Source: Phycisphaerales bacterium (GTDB taxonomy: Bacteria; Planctomycetota; Phycisphaerae; Sedimentisphaerales; Anaerohalosphaeraceae). From it: 5,417 bases of DNA. Positions within the stretch are counted from its first letter, which is position 1. Every line of letters begins with the position of its first letter. The stretch lies in the NCBI GenBank assembly GCA_011048645.1, contig DSDR01000298.1, forward strand, positions 1 to 5,417, written 5' to 3'. Both the position numbers and the translations under genes were made by a program. Positions 1-5,417 of the stretch are shown piece after piece. Under the pieces are notes generated by a model, which was not told where the DNA came from, searched no databases, and saw only the letters and a program-made list of their open reading frames with translations.

Positions 1-1
1 A

Positions 2-784
2 TACTTTATGTATGACAAAAAAGCACACGCCCTTTGTGTGTACGACGATTTGAGCAAGCACGCGATTGCCTACCGCGAACTGAGTCTTTTACTTCGCCGT
101 CCGCCGGGGCGTGAGGCGTTTCCCGGGGATATTTTCTACCTGCACAGCCGCCTGCTTGAACGCAGCGCCAAACTGTCGGATGCTCTGGGCGGCGGCTCGA
201 TCACGGCCTTGCCGATCATTGAGACGCTGGAAGGCCAGGTTTCGGCCTATATTCCGACCAATATTATTTCGATTACCGATGGGCAAATTTATCTGCAGCG
301 CGACCTGTTCTTGGCCGGTGTCCGTCCGGCAGTTGATGTCGGCATCAGTGTCAGCCGCGTCGGCGGCGATGCGCAGCCCCCGGCGATGAAAAAAGTCGCT
401 CCCAAACTTCGGCTCGAACTGGCGGCCTTTCGCGAACTTCAGGATTTTGCGCGACTGGGCACGGAGCTGGACGAGGCGGCCCAGCGCCAGTTGGACCGCG
501 GCTATCGTATGATCGAGCTGCTCAAACAAACACAGTACTCGCCGATGAGTGTTGCCGAGCAGGTGATCAGCATTCTTGCCGGCTCTACGGGAGCATTGGA
601 TGATATTGACGTGTCCCGCGTCAACCATTTTGTCGAAGAACTGCTCGGTTGGATGCGGATGGAAGCGCCGGAATATATTGAAACCATCGAACAAACCGGT
701 GATATCGACCAGTCGCTGATGGCCGGATTGACCGAGGCGGTTGAAGCGTACAAAACGATCTATAAGTTTTCTTTTGGCGCATAA
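2..784 (+). CDS. atpA: F1Fo ATP synthase subunit alpha, C-terminal part (5' end outside window)
   Basis: Alpha subunit of the F1 catalytic head; alpha alternates with beta in the hexamer, binds a non-catalytic nucleotide and supplies the arginine finger to the catalytic site on beta. The frame is open from base 2, so the gene enters from the left and the Met codon at 8 is internal. About 260 C-terminal residues are present of a usual 500-510; the N-terminal barrel and Walker A lie outside. Visible in fragment numbering: the end of the Walker B strand with YDDLSK (14-19), the very conserved LLLRRPPGREAFPGD stretch (29-43), and the alpha/beta family signature PAVDVGISVS (109-118) followed by the arginine-finger Arg119 in SRVGG. 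The rest is the alpha-helical C-terminal domain, ending in FSFGA. No truncation or frameshift is seen. The 77-base gap to atpG and the same strand fit one operon. Identification is very secure. Confidence 0.97.
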   Translation, partial: YFMYDKKAHALCVYDDLSKHAIAYRELSLLLRRPPGREAFPGDIFYLHSRLLERSAKLSDALGGGSITALPIIETLEGQVSAYIPTNIISITDGQIYLQRDLFLAGVRPAVDVGISVSRVGGDAQPPAMKKVAPKLRLELAAFRELQDFARLGTELDEAAQRQLDRGYRMIELLKQTQYSPMSVAEQVISILAGSTGALDDIDVSRVNHFVEELLGWMRMEAPEYIETIEQTGDIDQSLMAGLTEAVEAYKTIYKFSFGA

Positions 785-824
785 TCAGGGTCTGAAATTG
801 TATCTGAGGCTTACGATTTGAAAT

Positions 825-844
825 GGAAAAAGTTGAAATCCCGA
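825..844 (+). repeat. Intergenic motif, copy 1 (atpA-atpG spacer)
   Basis: The 20 bases GGAAAAAGTTGAAATCCCGA reappear at 3749-3770 in the atpC downstream spacer, differing by two single-base insertions (one A, one T) and one C/T substitution. The same spacer has further GAAAT words at 794 and 843. In this copy the TTGAAA has no matching -10 box at 16-18 bases, so it does not look like a promoter here. The role is unknown; part of the likeness is an A-rich tract that could arise by chance. Confidence 0.35.
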
Positions 845-861
845 AATCCAGATAACGATCC

Positions 862-1755
862 ATGTCAAATACGCGACGCATTTTGAAACGACGCTCAGCG
901 GCCGACAACATCGCCAAAGTGACCGGCACGATGGAGACTATCAGTGCTGTGCGCTATCGTCGGTACTTTAATCAATGGCAGGAAGGTCGCGCGTTTTACG
1001 ATGCGTTGGCTCAGCTTGCGTATTTGGTGGTTTCAGCCGAGCAGCCTATCGACCATCCGCTGATGAAACCGCCGGCCTCCAAAACCCAGGCCGTCCTTGT
1101 CATCGGTTCGGATCGCGGTCTGTGCGGGGCCTATAACAACGACCTTTACCGGCAAATTGATACCCACGTCAAGATGGCCAAACGCTTTGGTCGTGAACTG
1201 CTGTTTTACGCCAAAGGGCGAAAGGTGGTCGGCTATCTCGAACATCACGGTATCCGACCCGTGCGGGTGTTTGATGAATTTGCCGAAATCCCGACGGTCG
1301 AACAGACCCGAACGATTGCCGACGAATTTACGCAGCACTATCTGGCGGGTCAAATCGGCAGGCTGGGGGTGGTGTACAATCGGTTTTTCTCGGCGGCCAG
1401 CCAGAAAGTCCAAACACTGACGGTGTTGCCGGTGGCCGAACTCATCGACGATCTGACCACGCGGGCGACGGTCATCTGGCCGTGGGAACTGAATTTTGAG
1501 GATTTTATGCTGATGCCGTCGGCGGCGGAGATTTTCGAAGGATTGTCCCGAATGATCATTCGCACGTCGATTCTTGATTGTTTTATGGAGGCGGCGGTCA
1601 GCGAACATCTGTCGCGTGTGGTGTGTATGCGTAACGCCACCGACAACGCCGAAGAGATGATAAAAGAATTGTCCAAAGACTACAACCGCGCTCGACAGGC
1701 ACAGATTACCGTTGAGCTGCTGGATATTGTCAGCGGCGTTGAAGCAATGAAATAG
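862..1755 (+). CDS. atpG: F1Fo ATP synthase subunit gamma
   Basis: Gamma is the central rotor shaft of F1: its N- and C-terminal helices form a coiled coil inside the alpha3beta3 ring, and its Rossmann-like middle domain meets epsilon and the c-ring. The protein has 297 residues, close to the usual 285-300. The N-terminal helix shows NIAKVTGTMETISAVRYRRY (16-35), which lines up with the family's NTQKITKAMEMVAASKMRK; Met24 matches the conserved methionine. The core motif GSDRGLCGAYNND (82-94) is intact. The C-terminal helix from SEH (247) runs through ATDNAEEMIKEL and NRARQAQITVELLDIVSG to residue 292. The family's usual Gly-Ala near the end is Gly-Val here, a mild departure. The ATG at 862 is chosen because it gives the normal N-terminal helix; no clear Shine-Dalgarno sequence precedes it. 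It sits 77 bases after atpA and 58 before atpD. Confidence 0.97.
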   Translation: MSNTRRILKRRSAADNIAKVTGTMETISAVRYRRYFNQWQEGRAFYDALAQLAYLVVSAEQPIDHPLMKPPASKTQAVLVIGSDRGLCGAYNNDLYRQIDTHVKMAKRFGRELLFYAKGRKVVGYLEHHGIRPVRVFDEFAEIPTVEQTRTIADEFTQHYLAGQIGRLGVVYNRFFSAASQKVQTLTVLPVAELIDDLTTRATVIWPWELNFEDFMLMPSAAEIFEGLSRMIIRTSILDCFMEAAVSEHLSRVVCMRNATDNAEEMIKELSKDYNRARQAQITVELLDIVSGVEAMK

Positions 1756-1813
1756 TCGAAAGCTTGCAGGAAGCGATTCAGTACGTATGTATTGAGATAA
1801 CAGGTAAGCCGTT

Positions 1814-3229
1814 ATGAATCGAGGCAGAATAATACAAATTATCGGCAGCACGTTTGAGGCGGAATTCGTCGGCCATGTGCCGCCGATCTATAATGCGCTG
1901 GAAATCAAGACGACCTGCGACTGGGGGCCGATCGATCTGGTCGCCGAGGTCCAGCAGCATTTGGGCGGCGGACGTGTCCGTGCGATTGCATTGGGCAGCA
2001 CCGTCGGGCTGCGCCGCGGGCTGGAAGTCGTGGATACCGGCGGACCGGTGTCGGTGCCGGTAGGGCGGGAAACGCTCGGTCGGGTGTTCAACCTTTTGGG
2101 CAAGCCCGTTGACGGCGGCCCTCCTGTTCACGCTAAAAAGCGACGCCCGATTCATCGCAAGCCGCCGAAATTTACCGAGTTGACCGCCGAATCGGAAATG
2201 TTTGAAACGGGCATCAAGGTCATTGATTTGCTCTGCCCCTTCGTCAAGGGCGGCAAAACCGGATTGTTCGGCGGCGCGGGCGTCGGCAAAACGGTGCTGA
2301 TTCAGGAACTGATCGCTCGCATCGCCACCAAACACGGCGGATATTCGGTATTCGCGGGCGTCGGTGAGCGCACGCGTGAGGGCAATGATCTCTGGCTGGA
2401 GATGCAGCGTACCCGTATCGGCGATTCCGATGCGACGGTTCTGCAAAATACCTGTCTGGTGTTCGGACAAATGAACGAACCGCCGGGCGCCCGGCTGCGG
2501 GTTGCGCTGACCGGTCTGACCATGGCCGAGGCCCTGTGCGAGGAAGGTAAAGGGGAAACCCTGCTGTTTATCGACAACATCTTTCGGTTTTCTCAGGCCG
2601 GGGCGGAAGTCTCGGCCCTGCTGGGCCGCATTCCCGGCGCGGTGGGGTATCAGCCGACGCTGGCCAGTGAGATGGGCCAGCTCCAGGAGCGCATCGCCTC
2701 GACTGCGTCCGGGGCGATTACCTCGGTGCAGGCGGTCTATGTGCCCGCCGACGACCTGACCGACCCGGCTCCGGCCACGACCTTTTCCCACTTGGATTCG
2801 TCGGTGGTGTTGTCACGGCGGATCGCCGAGAAGGGCATCTACCCGGCCATTGATCCGCTGGAAAGCTCATCGCGTATTCTCGATGTCCATGTGCTCGGAC
2901 AAACGCATTATGAAACCGCCCAAAAGGTCCTTGAGTATTTGCAGCGGTACCACAGCCTTCAGGATATTATCGCAATTCTGGGTATCGACGAATTGAGCCG
3001 GGAAGACCGCTTGACGGTTTCACGTGCCCGAAAGCTGGAACGGTTTTTCTCTCAGCCGTTTATTGTAACCCGGCAGTTTACCGGTATGGATGGAAGATAT
3101 TGTTCCGTAGCCGATACCGTGCGAAGCTGTCGCGAAATCTGCGAGGGAAAATGGGATCATCTTCCCGAACAGGCGTTTATGTACATCGGCGCCGTCGAAG
3201 AAGCCCAGGAAAAAGCCCGAAAAAAGTAA
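1814..3229 (+). CDS. atpD: F1Fo ATP synthase subunit beta (catalytic)
   Basis: Beta carries the three catalytic sites of F1. Its 471 residues are close to the usual 460-480. In order: N-terminal barrel (about 1-80); Walker A GGAGVGKT (153-160, Lys159); catalytic Glu185 in GERTREGND (184-192); the signature stretch FGQMNEPPGARLRVALTGLTMAE; Walker B LLFIDNIFRF (250-259, Asp254); GAVGYQPTLA; VPADDLTDPAPATTF; adenine-contacting Tyr343 in GIYPAIDPL; and the family signature PAIDPLESSS (344-353). The C-terminal domain has DELSRED at 392-398, where most homologues have DELSEED or another acidic version, and ends with the typical DHLPEQAFMYIGAVEEAQEKA. All catalytic residues are present, so it should be active. 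An AGGT (1802-1805) eight bases before the ATG is a weak Shine-Dalgarno sequence. The intact catalytic Glu and Walker A separate it from alpha. Confidence 0.98.
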   Translation: MNRGRIIQIIGSTFEAEFVGHVPPIYNALEIKTTCDWGPIDLVAEVQQHLGGGRVRAIALGSTVGLRRGLEVVDTGGPVSVPVGRETLGRVFNLLGKPVDGGPPVHAKKRRPIHRKPPKFTELTAESEMFETGIKVIDLLCPFVKGGKTGLFGGAGVGKTVLIQELIARIATKHGGYSVFAGVGERTREGNDLWLEMQRTRIGDSDATVLQNTCLVFGQMNEPPGARLRVALTGLTMAEALCEEGKGETLLFIDNIFRFSQAGAEVSALLGRIPGAVGYQPTLASEMGQLQERIASTASGAITSVQAVYVPADDLTDPAPATTFSHLDSSVVLSRRIAEKGIYPAIDPLESSSRILDVHVLGQTHYETAQKVLEYLQRYHSLQDIIAILGIDELSREDRLTVSRARKLERFFSQPFIVTRQFTGMDGRYCSVADTVRSCREICEGKWDHLPEQAFMYIGAVEEAQEKARKK

Positions 3230-3233
3230 TCGG

Positions 3234-3247
3234 TTGACAGGTGTCAA
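3234..3247. promoter_or_regulatory. Perfect 6-bp-arm palindrome in atpD-atpC spacer, operator-like
   Basis: TTGACA-GG-TGTCAA begins five bases after the atpD stop. The two-base centre is too short for a stable RNA loop, so if functional it is more likely a DNA binding site for a dimeric regulator than a terminator. Its left arm equals the consensus -35 box; the best -10 partner is GTTAAT (3256-3261) at 16 bases spacing, which lacks the important A at position 2, so a promoter here would be weak. It also contains the AGGTG that precedes the small ORF at 3250. Function is inferred and may be nil. Confidence 0.3.
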
Positions 3248-3249
3248 GA

Positions 3250-3285
3250 ATGAGTGTTAATTTTGGAATGTCCTGTTTATGGTAG
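3250..3285 (+). CDS. Possible 11-codon leader ORF overlapping the atpC start
   Basis: Reads MSVNFGMSCLW then TAG. An AGGTG (3239-3243) lies six bases before its ATG and matches part of the Shine-Dalgarno consensus, a better site than anything directly before atpC. Its stop codon (3283-3285) falls just past the atpC ATG (3279-3281) in another frame. This geometry would let ribosomes finishing the leader restart at atpC, setting epsilon output relative to beta. The peptide itself has no recognisable content, and an ORF of this size is common by chance, so this is a hypothesis only. Confidence 0.2.
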   Translation: MSVNFGMSCLW

Positions 3286-3725
3286 GTCTGTCGCGCGGAA
3301 AATTCAGGGTGGTTTTGTTAACCCCCCAGGCCGGTCTGCTGGACTGTCGAGCCGGATCGGTGGTGCTGCCGGGTTATGACGGCTATCTCGGTATATTGCG
3401 CAATCATTGTCCGATGTTGGGCACAGTGAGCCGGGGGATTATGCAGGTTCGGGAAATTCCCGGCCGAGCGGACGCCTTTTTTGTCGTGGAAGGGGGGTTT
3501 GTACAGGTCAGCGAAAACCACGTAACGGTACTGGCTTACGAAGCGACCACCTTTGAGGGACAGGACGAAAAAAGCATTGAAGAAATGCTGTACCACGCCC
3601 GCAGCGTGGTGGCGGGGCACGAATATATCCGCTCGCAACAGGAAGCGATTGATTATGACAAGGCGCGTCTGATTGTGCGAATGGCCGAGATGGCCGATGT
3701 CAAACTGGCCGCCGAAAAAGAATAA
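3279..3725 (+). CDS. atpC: F1Fo ATP synthase subunit epsilon
   Basis: Epsilon binds the foot of gamma and the c-ring, and its C-terminal helices can inhibit ATP hydrolysis in many bacteria. The protein has 148 residues, slightly longer than the usual 130-140. The N-terminal beta-sandwich is clear: FRVVLLTPQAGLLD (9-22), SVVLPGYDGYLGILRNHCPML (27-47), matching the family's VxLPGxxGxxGILxxHxPxL, and FFVVEGGFVQVSENHVTVLA (67-86). Residues from about 97 on are charged and helical, as expected for the two C-terminal helices. The ATG at 3279 is the only one giving a normal N-terminus; directly before it there is only a poor GGA at 11 bases, and a small ORF overlaps the start. Position last after beta is typical. 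It ends the ATP synthase genes; a promoter follows in the spacer. Confidence 0.95.
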   Translation: MVGLSRGKFRVVLLTPQAGLLDCRAGSVVLPGYDGYLGILRNHCPMLGTVSRGIMQVREIPGRADAFFVVEGGFVQVSENHVTVLAYEATTFEGQDEKSIEEMLYHARSVVAGHEYIRSQQEAIDYDKARLIVRMAEMADVKLAAEKE

Positions 3726-3748
3726 TCCGCTGATTGCCGCCGACTTTC

Positions 3749-3770
3749 GGAAAAAAGTTTGAAATTCCGA
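3749..3770 (+). repeat. Intergenic motif, copy 2, with inverted repeat across the -35 region
   Basis: This is the second copy of the motif at 825-844, here GGAAAAAAGTTTGAAATTCCGA in two parts: an A-rich left half and TGAAAT-CCGA on the right. In this copy the ends also form an inverted repeat, TCGGAA (3747-3752) and TTCCGA (3765-3770), with 12 bases between. The repeat flanks the promoter's -35 box, a place where a repressor or activator could bind. With a 6-bp stem and no T-run after it, it is not a convincing terminator for the atp operon. Function is inferred. Confidence 0.35.
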
Positions 3771-3787
3771 CGCCGAATAATTAGAAT
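3759..3787 (+). promoter_or_regulatory. Sigma70-type promoter upstream of the 97-aa gene
   Basis: TTGAAA (3759-3764), a 17-base spacer and TAGAAT (3782-3787) match 5 of 6 bases in each box at the best spacing. Transcription would begin near A3794, leaving a leader of about 26 bases before the ATG at 3820. It is the best promoter-like sequence I found in the spacers of this window. It suggests the genes after atpC can be transcribed apart from the ATP synthase operon, although read-through from atpC is also possible since no clear terminator lies between. Confidence 0.6.
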
Positions 3788-3819
3788 CACGGCACTCGGT
3801 TGAGCTTGGATAATAAAAG

Positions 3820-4113
3820 ATGACCTCGAACCAAAACAAGCACGACAGCGCATCCGCCGATTCGGCCGTTGAAGCCTTTGTTCGCGGTTTGGATGATAAA
3901 TACCGGATGCTCGTAATCCTTAAATCGCAGCTTTACGGCGGGCGATGGGAGCCGATGCTTGAGGACTTGCAGAATCGGCTTGAGGGCAAACCATACATTT
4001 TCAAGCTGGCCAACCGAATCAAAGACGATGTGGACCGCATTGCCGTACTGCGCGCCTTTGAGCAAACGCATAACGTCGATTTGGCCGACTACATCAAACT
4101 GGATTCGCATTGA
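3820..4113 (+). CDS. Small soluble protein of unknown function (97 aa)
   Basis: I do not recognise this protein. It has a polar N-terminal tail (about 1-15, rich in Ser, Asp, Asn) and then a mostly helical, charged body without signal peptide, membrane segment or cysteine, so a cytoplasmic location is likely. Features that look like conserved-family material are LKSQLYGGRWEPMLEDL (34-50), the turn LEGKPYIFKLANRIKDD (54-70) and a last helix to AFEQTHNVDLADYI (79-92). It does not resemble AtpI, AtpZ or other known ATP synthase accessory proteins. The reading frame uses codons like its neighbours, has a promoter 32 bases upstream of the ATG, and no other frame here makes sense, so it is probably real. 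The Shine-Dalgarno sequence is weak (GGA at 3809-3811). Its place beside atpC may be simple neighbourhood rather than shared function. Confidence 0.75.
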   Translation: MTSNQNKHDSASADSAVEAFVRGLDDKYRMLVILKSQLYGGRWEPMLEDLQNRLEGKPYIFKLANRIKDDVDRIAVLRAFEQTHNVDLADYIKLDSH

Positions 4114-4127
4114 GTCGATTCCGTCGG

Positions 4128-4142
4128 GGTGGGACGACCACC
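4128..4142 (+). other. Small GC-rich hairpin after the 97-aa gene
   Basis: GGTGG and CCACC form a 5-bp stem around the loop GACGA, 14 bases past the stop codon at 4113. No run of T follows, so it is not a standard intrinsic terminator. It may protect the 3' end of a processed transcript or be chance. Confidence 0.2.
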
Positions 4143-4183
4143 ATAGCCAACAGGTATGCAGTTAAGGCTGTCAGATACAGATC

Positions 4184-4192
4184 GGAGATGAT
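4184..4192 (+). promoter_or_regulatory. Strong Shine-Dalgarno sequence of the beta-propeller gene
   Basis: GGAGATGAT directly before the ATG matches the extended consensus GGAGGTGAT at 8 of 9 bases, with GGAG five bases from the start. It fixes the start of the gene at 4193 and is much stronger than the sites before the atp genes. Confidence 0.75.
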
Positions 4193-5302
4193 ATGAAGAC
4201 AAGCGTAATAAGTGTGATGTATGTGATGGTGTGGTGGGGATGTACCGCCGCTCAGACAGTGCCCCCAAATGCAGCGCCGACGTCTGAATTGATTTCACCG
4301 GCGCTGATCGACCGGGCGGGATGGACGATGAACTGGCAGATCAAGCTGCCGCTGCGACCGGGTGAGACGGTGGACCGGATCGTCATTTTTGATGAGTATC
4401 TTTATGTCCTGACCGATAGAAATGTATTGTTTTGCATAAACCGCCAGGCGGGGACCATGCGTTTTGTGACGCCGCTGGCCCAACGCGGGCTGCCGATCTG
4501 CGACCCCGTATCTTTTGAGAACAACCTGCTGTTTATGGTGGGCAATGAATTGGTTGTTGTCGATCCCTGGGCCGGAACCATTGCAGAACGGTACAGTTTT
4601 GCTCAAATCGGCAATACGTATGAATGCGGACTGGCAATGAACAGCGAATATGTGTATTTGACCGGATCCGATGCACGCCTTTATGCCTACTCCCGCGACG
4701 GCTACTGGCGCGTCTATTCCGCTACAGCGGATAACAATTCACCGATTATTTCACTGGCGGCGATGGAGGATCGGGTATTGTTTGCCACACAGGCGGGCAA
4801 TGTGGTCGCCATCGCCCCCAATCGCGCGGAAAAATACTGGCAGTTTGACGCCACCGGTTCGATTGATTCAGATCTGGTCGTATCCGAAGGGATGGTCTAT
4901 ATCGGCAGTCACGATACCAAACTGTATAAATTGAATGTCAATACCGGACGTTTGGCCTGGCCTTCGCCGTTTCACGCCGGCGCCCGGATTCATAAGCCCG
5001 TGGTGACCGGTCGAGATCTGGTGTACCTGACCGCCGGCACAATGGGTGTTTACGGAATCGACAAAGACACCGGCCGGGCGGTCTGGCAGGTTCGCGACGG
5101 CCTGGGGGTTTTGACTGAAACCGCCGAGCACAGCTTTGTGTTCAGTCGCCCCGGATTATTGAATGTAATGGATAATGCCACCGGCCGAAAACTTTACAGC
5201 GTCAATTTCTCGCGGGTCAGACGGTTTGCTACAAAAATGGATGAACCCAGACTCTATGTCGCCGATGAAAGCGGCCGCATTGCAGGAATTACGGTGAAAT
5301 AA
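4193..5302 (+). CDS. Exported PQQ-like beta-propeller repeat protein (BamB-like fold)
   Basis: The 369-residue protein starts with a short export signal: MKTS, a hydrophobic stretch (5-16) and either cleavage after TAA at residue 20 or, less typically, lipid attachment at Cys17 (WWGC is a poor lipobox because Trp is at -3). The rest is a beta-propeller with about eight repeats of the GxLxAxDxxTGxxxW kind: NVLFCINRQAGTMRF (77-91), NELVVVDPWAGTIAERY (118-134), ARLYAYSRDG (161 on), GNVVAIAPNRAEKYWQF (202 on), TKLYKLNVNTGRLAW (242-256), MGVYGIDKDTGRAVWQV (284-300), GLLNVMDNATGRKLYSV (321-337) and GRIAGITVK (361-369). The WTMNWQIKL stretch near residues 44-52 probably closes the ring with the last repeat. 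Size and blade number resemble BamB, a lipoprotein of outer-membrane protein assembly, but the repeats alone do not prove that role; no PQQ-dehydrogenase active-site residues are evident. It likely acts outside the cytoplasm as a binding or scaffold protein. Planctomycete genomes often hold many such genes. Confidence 0.85.
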   Translation: MKTSVISVMYVMVWWGCTAAQTVPPNAAPTSELISPALIDRAGWTMNWQIKLPLRPGETVDRIVIFDEYLYVLTDRNVLFCINRQAGTMRFVTPLAQRGLPICDPVSFENNLLFMVGNELVVVDPWAGTIAERYSFAQIGNTYECGLAMNSEYVYLTGSDARLYAYSRDGYWRVYSATADNNSPIISLAAMEDRVLFATQAGNVVAIAPNRAEKYWQFDATGSIDSDLVVSEGMVYIGSHDTKLYKLNVNTGRLAWPSPFHAGARIHKPVVTGRDLVYLTAGTMGVYGIDKDTGRAVWQVRDGLGVLTETAEHSFVFSRPGLLNVMDNATGRKLYSVNFSRVRRFATKMDEPRLYVADESGRIAGITVK

Positions 5303-5304
5303 CA

Positions 5305-5333
5305 CCGAGCTCGGCTCTCGGACGGGACTTTTT
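5305..5333 (+). terminator. Weak terminator candidate after the beta-propeller gene
   Basis: CCGAG (5305-5309) and CTCGG (5317-5321) form a 5-bp stem with a 7-base loop just after the stop codon, and a run of five T lies at 5329-5333. Seven bases separate stem and T-run, which is too far for a standard intrinsic terminator, so the call is weak. Confidence 0.25.
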
Positions 5334-5388
5334 GGCGGATGGATAATAGGGATGATAGTTTGATTCGAGTTATGGAAAGGAAACCAGC

Positions 5389-5417
5389 GTGAATATATCT
5401 ATCAAACGGGCGTTGAT
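5389..5417 (+). CDS. Start of an unknown gene, cut by the window edge
   Basis: A GTG start with AAAGGAAA (5376-5383) upstream at good distance opens a frame reading (M)NISIKRAL, which stays open to the edge. The frame is closed upstream by TAG at 5356-5358 and GTG is its first start codon. The two basic residues followed by Ala-Leu could begin a signal peptide or a membrane segment, but nine codons are too few to say. A seven-codon ORF (5372-5392) overlaps the start. The 86-base gap allows the same transcript as the propeller gene. Confidence 0.55.

Noticed and set aside
818..856. Promoter before atpG using TTGAAA at 818 or 833
   Set aside because: No acceptable -10 box stands 16-18 bases downstream of either; GATAAC at 851 is only 12 bases from the second.
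1033..1851. Open frame of 272 codons on the - strand opposite atpG
   Set aside because: Low-quality His/Arg/Gln-rich translation opposite a clear gamma subunit; no independent signal.
1778..2791. Long open frame of 337 codons on the - strand opposite atpD
   Set aside because: It lies opposite the highly conserved catalytic part of atpD, its translation is rich in Arg, Gly, His and Gln without any known motif, and no ribosome site or promoter supports it. It is a shadow of a GC-biased coding strand.
2..3725. Sodium-type N-ATPase operon
   Set aside because: That type has the order beta first with alpha and gamma at the end; here the order alpha, gamma, beta, epsilon is that of a standard F-type operon.
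3726..3770. Intrinsic terminator after atpC
   Set aside because: The only inverted repeat has 6-bp arms with a 12-base loop and no T-run; a promoter overlaps it.
4193..5302. PQQ-dependent dehydrogenase
   Set aside because: Such enzymes are larger (about 550 aa or more) and have recognisable cofactor and calcium-binding residues; this protein has only the propeller repeats.
5372..5392. Seven-codon ORF overlapping the GTG start at 5389 as a second coupling leader
   Set aside because: No ribosome site precedes its ATG, and the GTG has its own good AAAGGAAA, so no leader is needed to explain the start.

Overview
The window carries the downstream half of a bacterial F-type (F1Fo) ATP synthase operon on the + strand. 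The order is atpA (3' part only), atpG, atpD, atpC, the usual bacterial order for alpha, gamma, beta and epsilon. After it come a small unrecognised gene (97 aa), a gene for an exported beta-propeller protein of the PQQ/BamB-like repeat family (369 aa), and the first codons of another gene at the right edge. No credible gene lies on the - strand; the open frames there are shadows of the + strand genes.

Layout: 2-784 atpA C-terminal part; 77-base spacer; 862-1755 atpG; 58-base spacer; 1814-3229 atpD; 49-base spacer with a palindrome and a possible 11-codon leader ORF; 3279-3725 atpC; 94-base spacer with a good sigma70-type promoter; 3820-4113 unknown small protein; 79-base spacer ending in the best Shine-Dalgarno sequence of the window; 4193-5302 beta-propeller protein; 86-base spacer; 5389-5417 start of an unknown gene. 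No gene-free stretch exceeds 100 bases. I see no tRNA, rRNA, CRISPR array or insertion sequence.

The four ATP synthase subunits make up the catalytic and rotor parts of F1: the alpha3beta3 ring makes or hydrolyses ATP, gamma is the rotating shaft, and epsilon couples gamma to the c-ring and can inhibit hydrolysis. Catalytic residues in alpha and beta look intact, so the enzyme is expected to work. The promoter after atpC suggests that the last genes form, or can act as, a separate transcription unit and need not share function with the ATP synthase.

Organism: a bacterium of moderate GC. Weak or absent Shine-Dalgarno sequences before the atp genes, spacers of 50-95 bases rather than overlaps, rather divergent subunits and an exported PQQ-type propeller gene next door remind me of the Planctomycetota (Phycisphaerae-like lineages). 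This is an impression from general knowledge, not proven by the sequence.

The window is mostly ordinary housekeeping sequence. The points worth a second look are small: a possible translational-coupling leader before atpC, an operator-like palindrome beside it, a motif shared by two spacers, a charge-changed DELSEED loop in beta, and the unassigned 97-aa gene.
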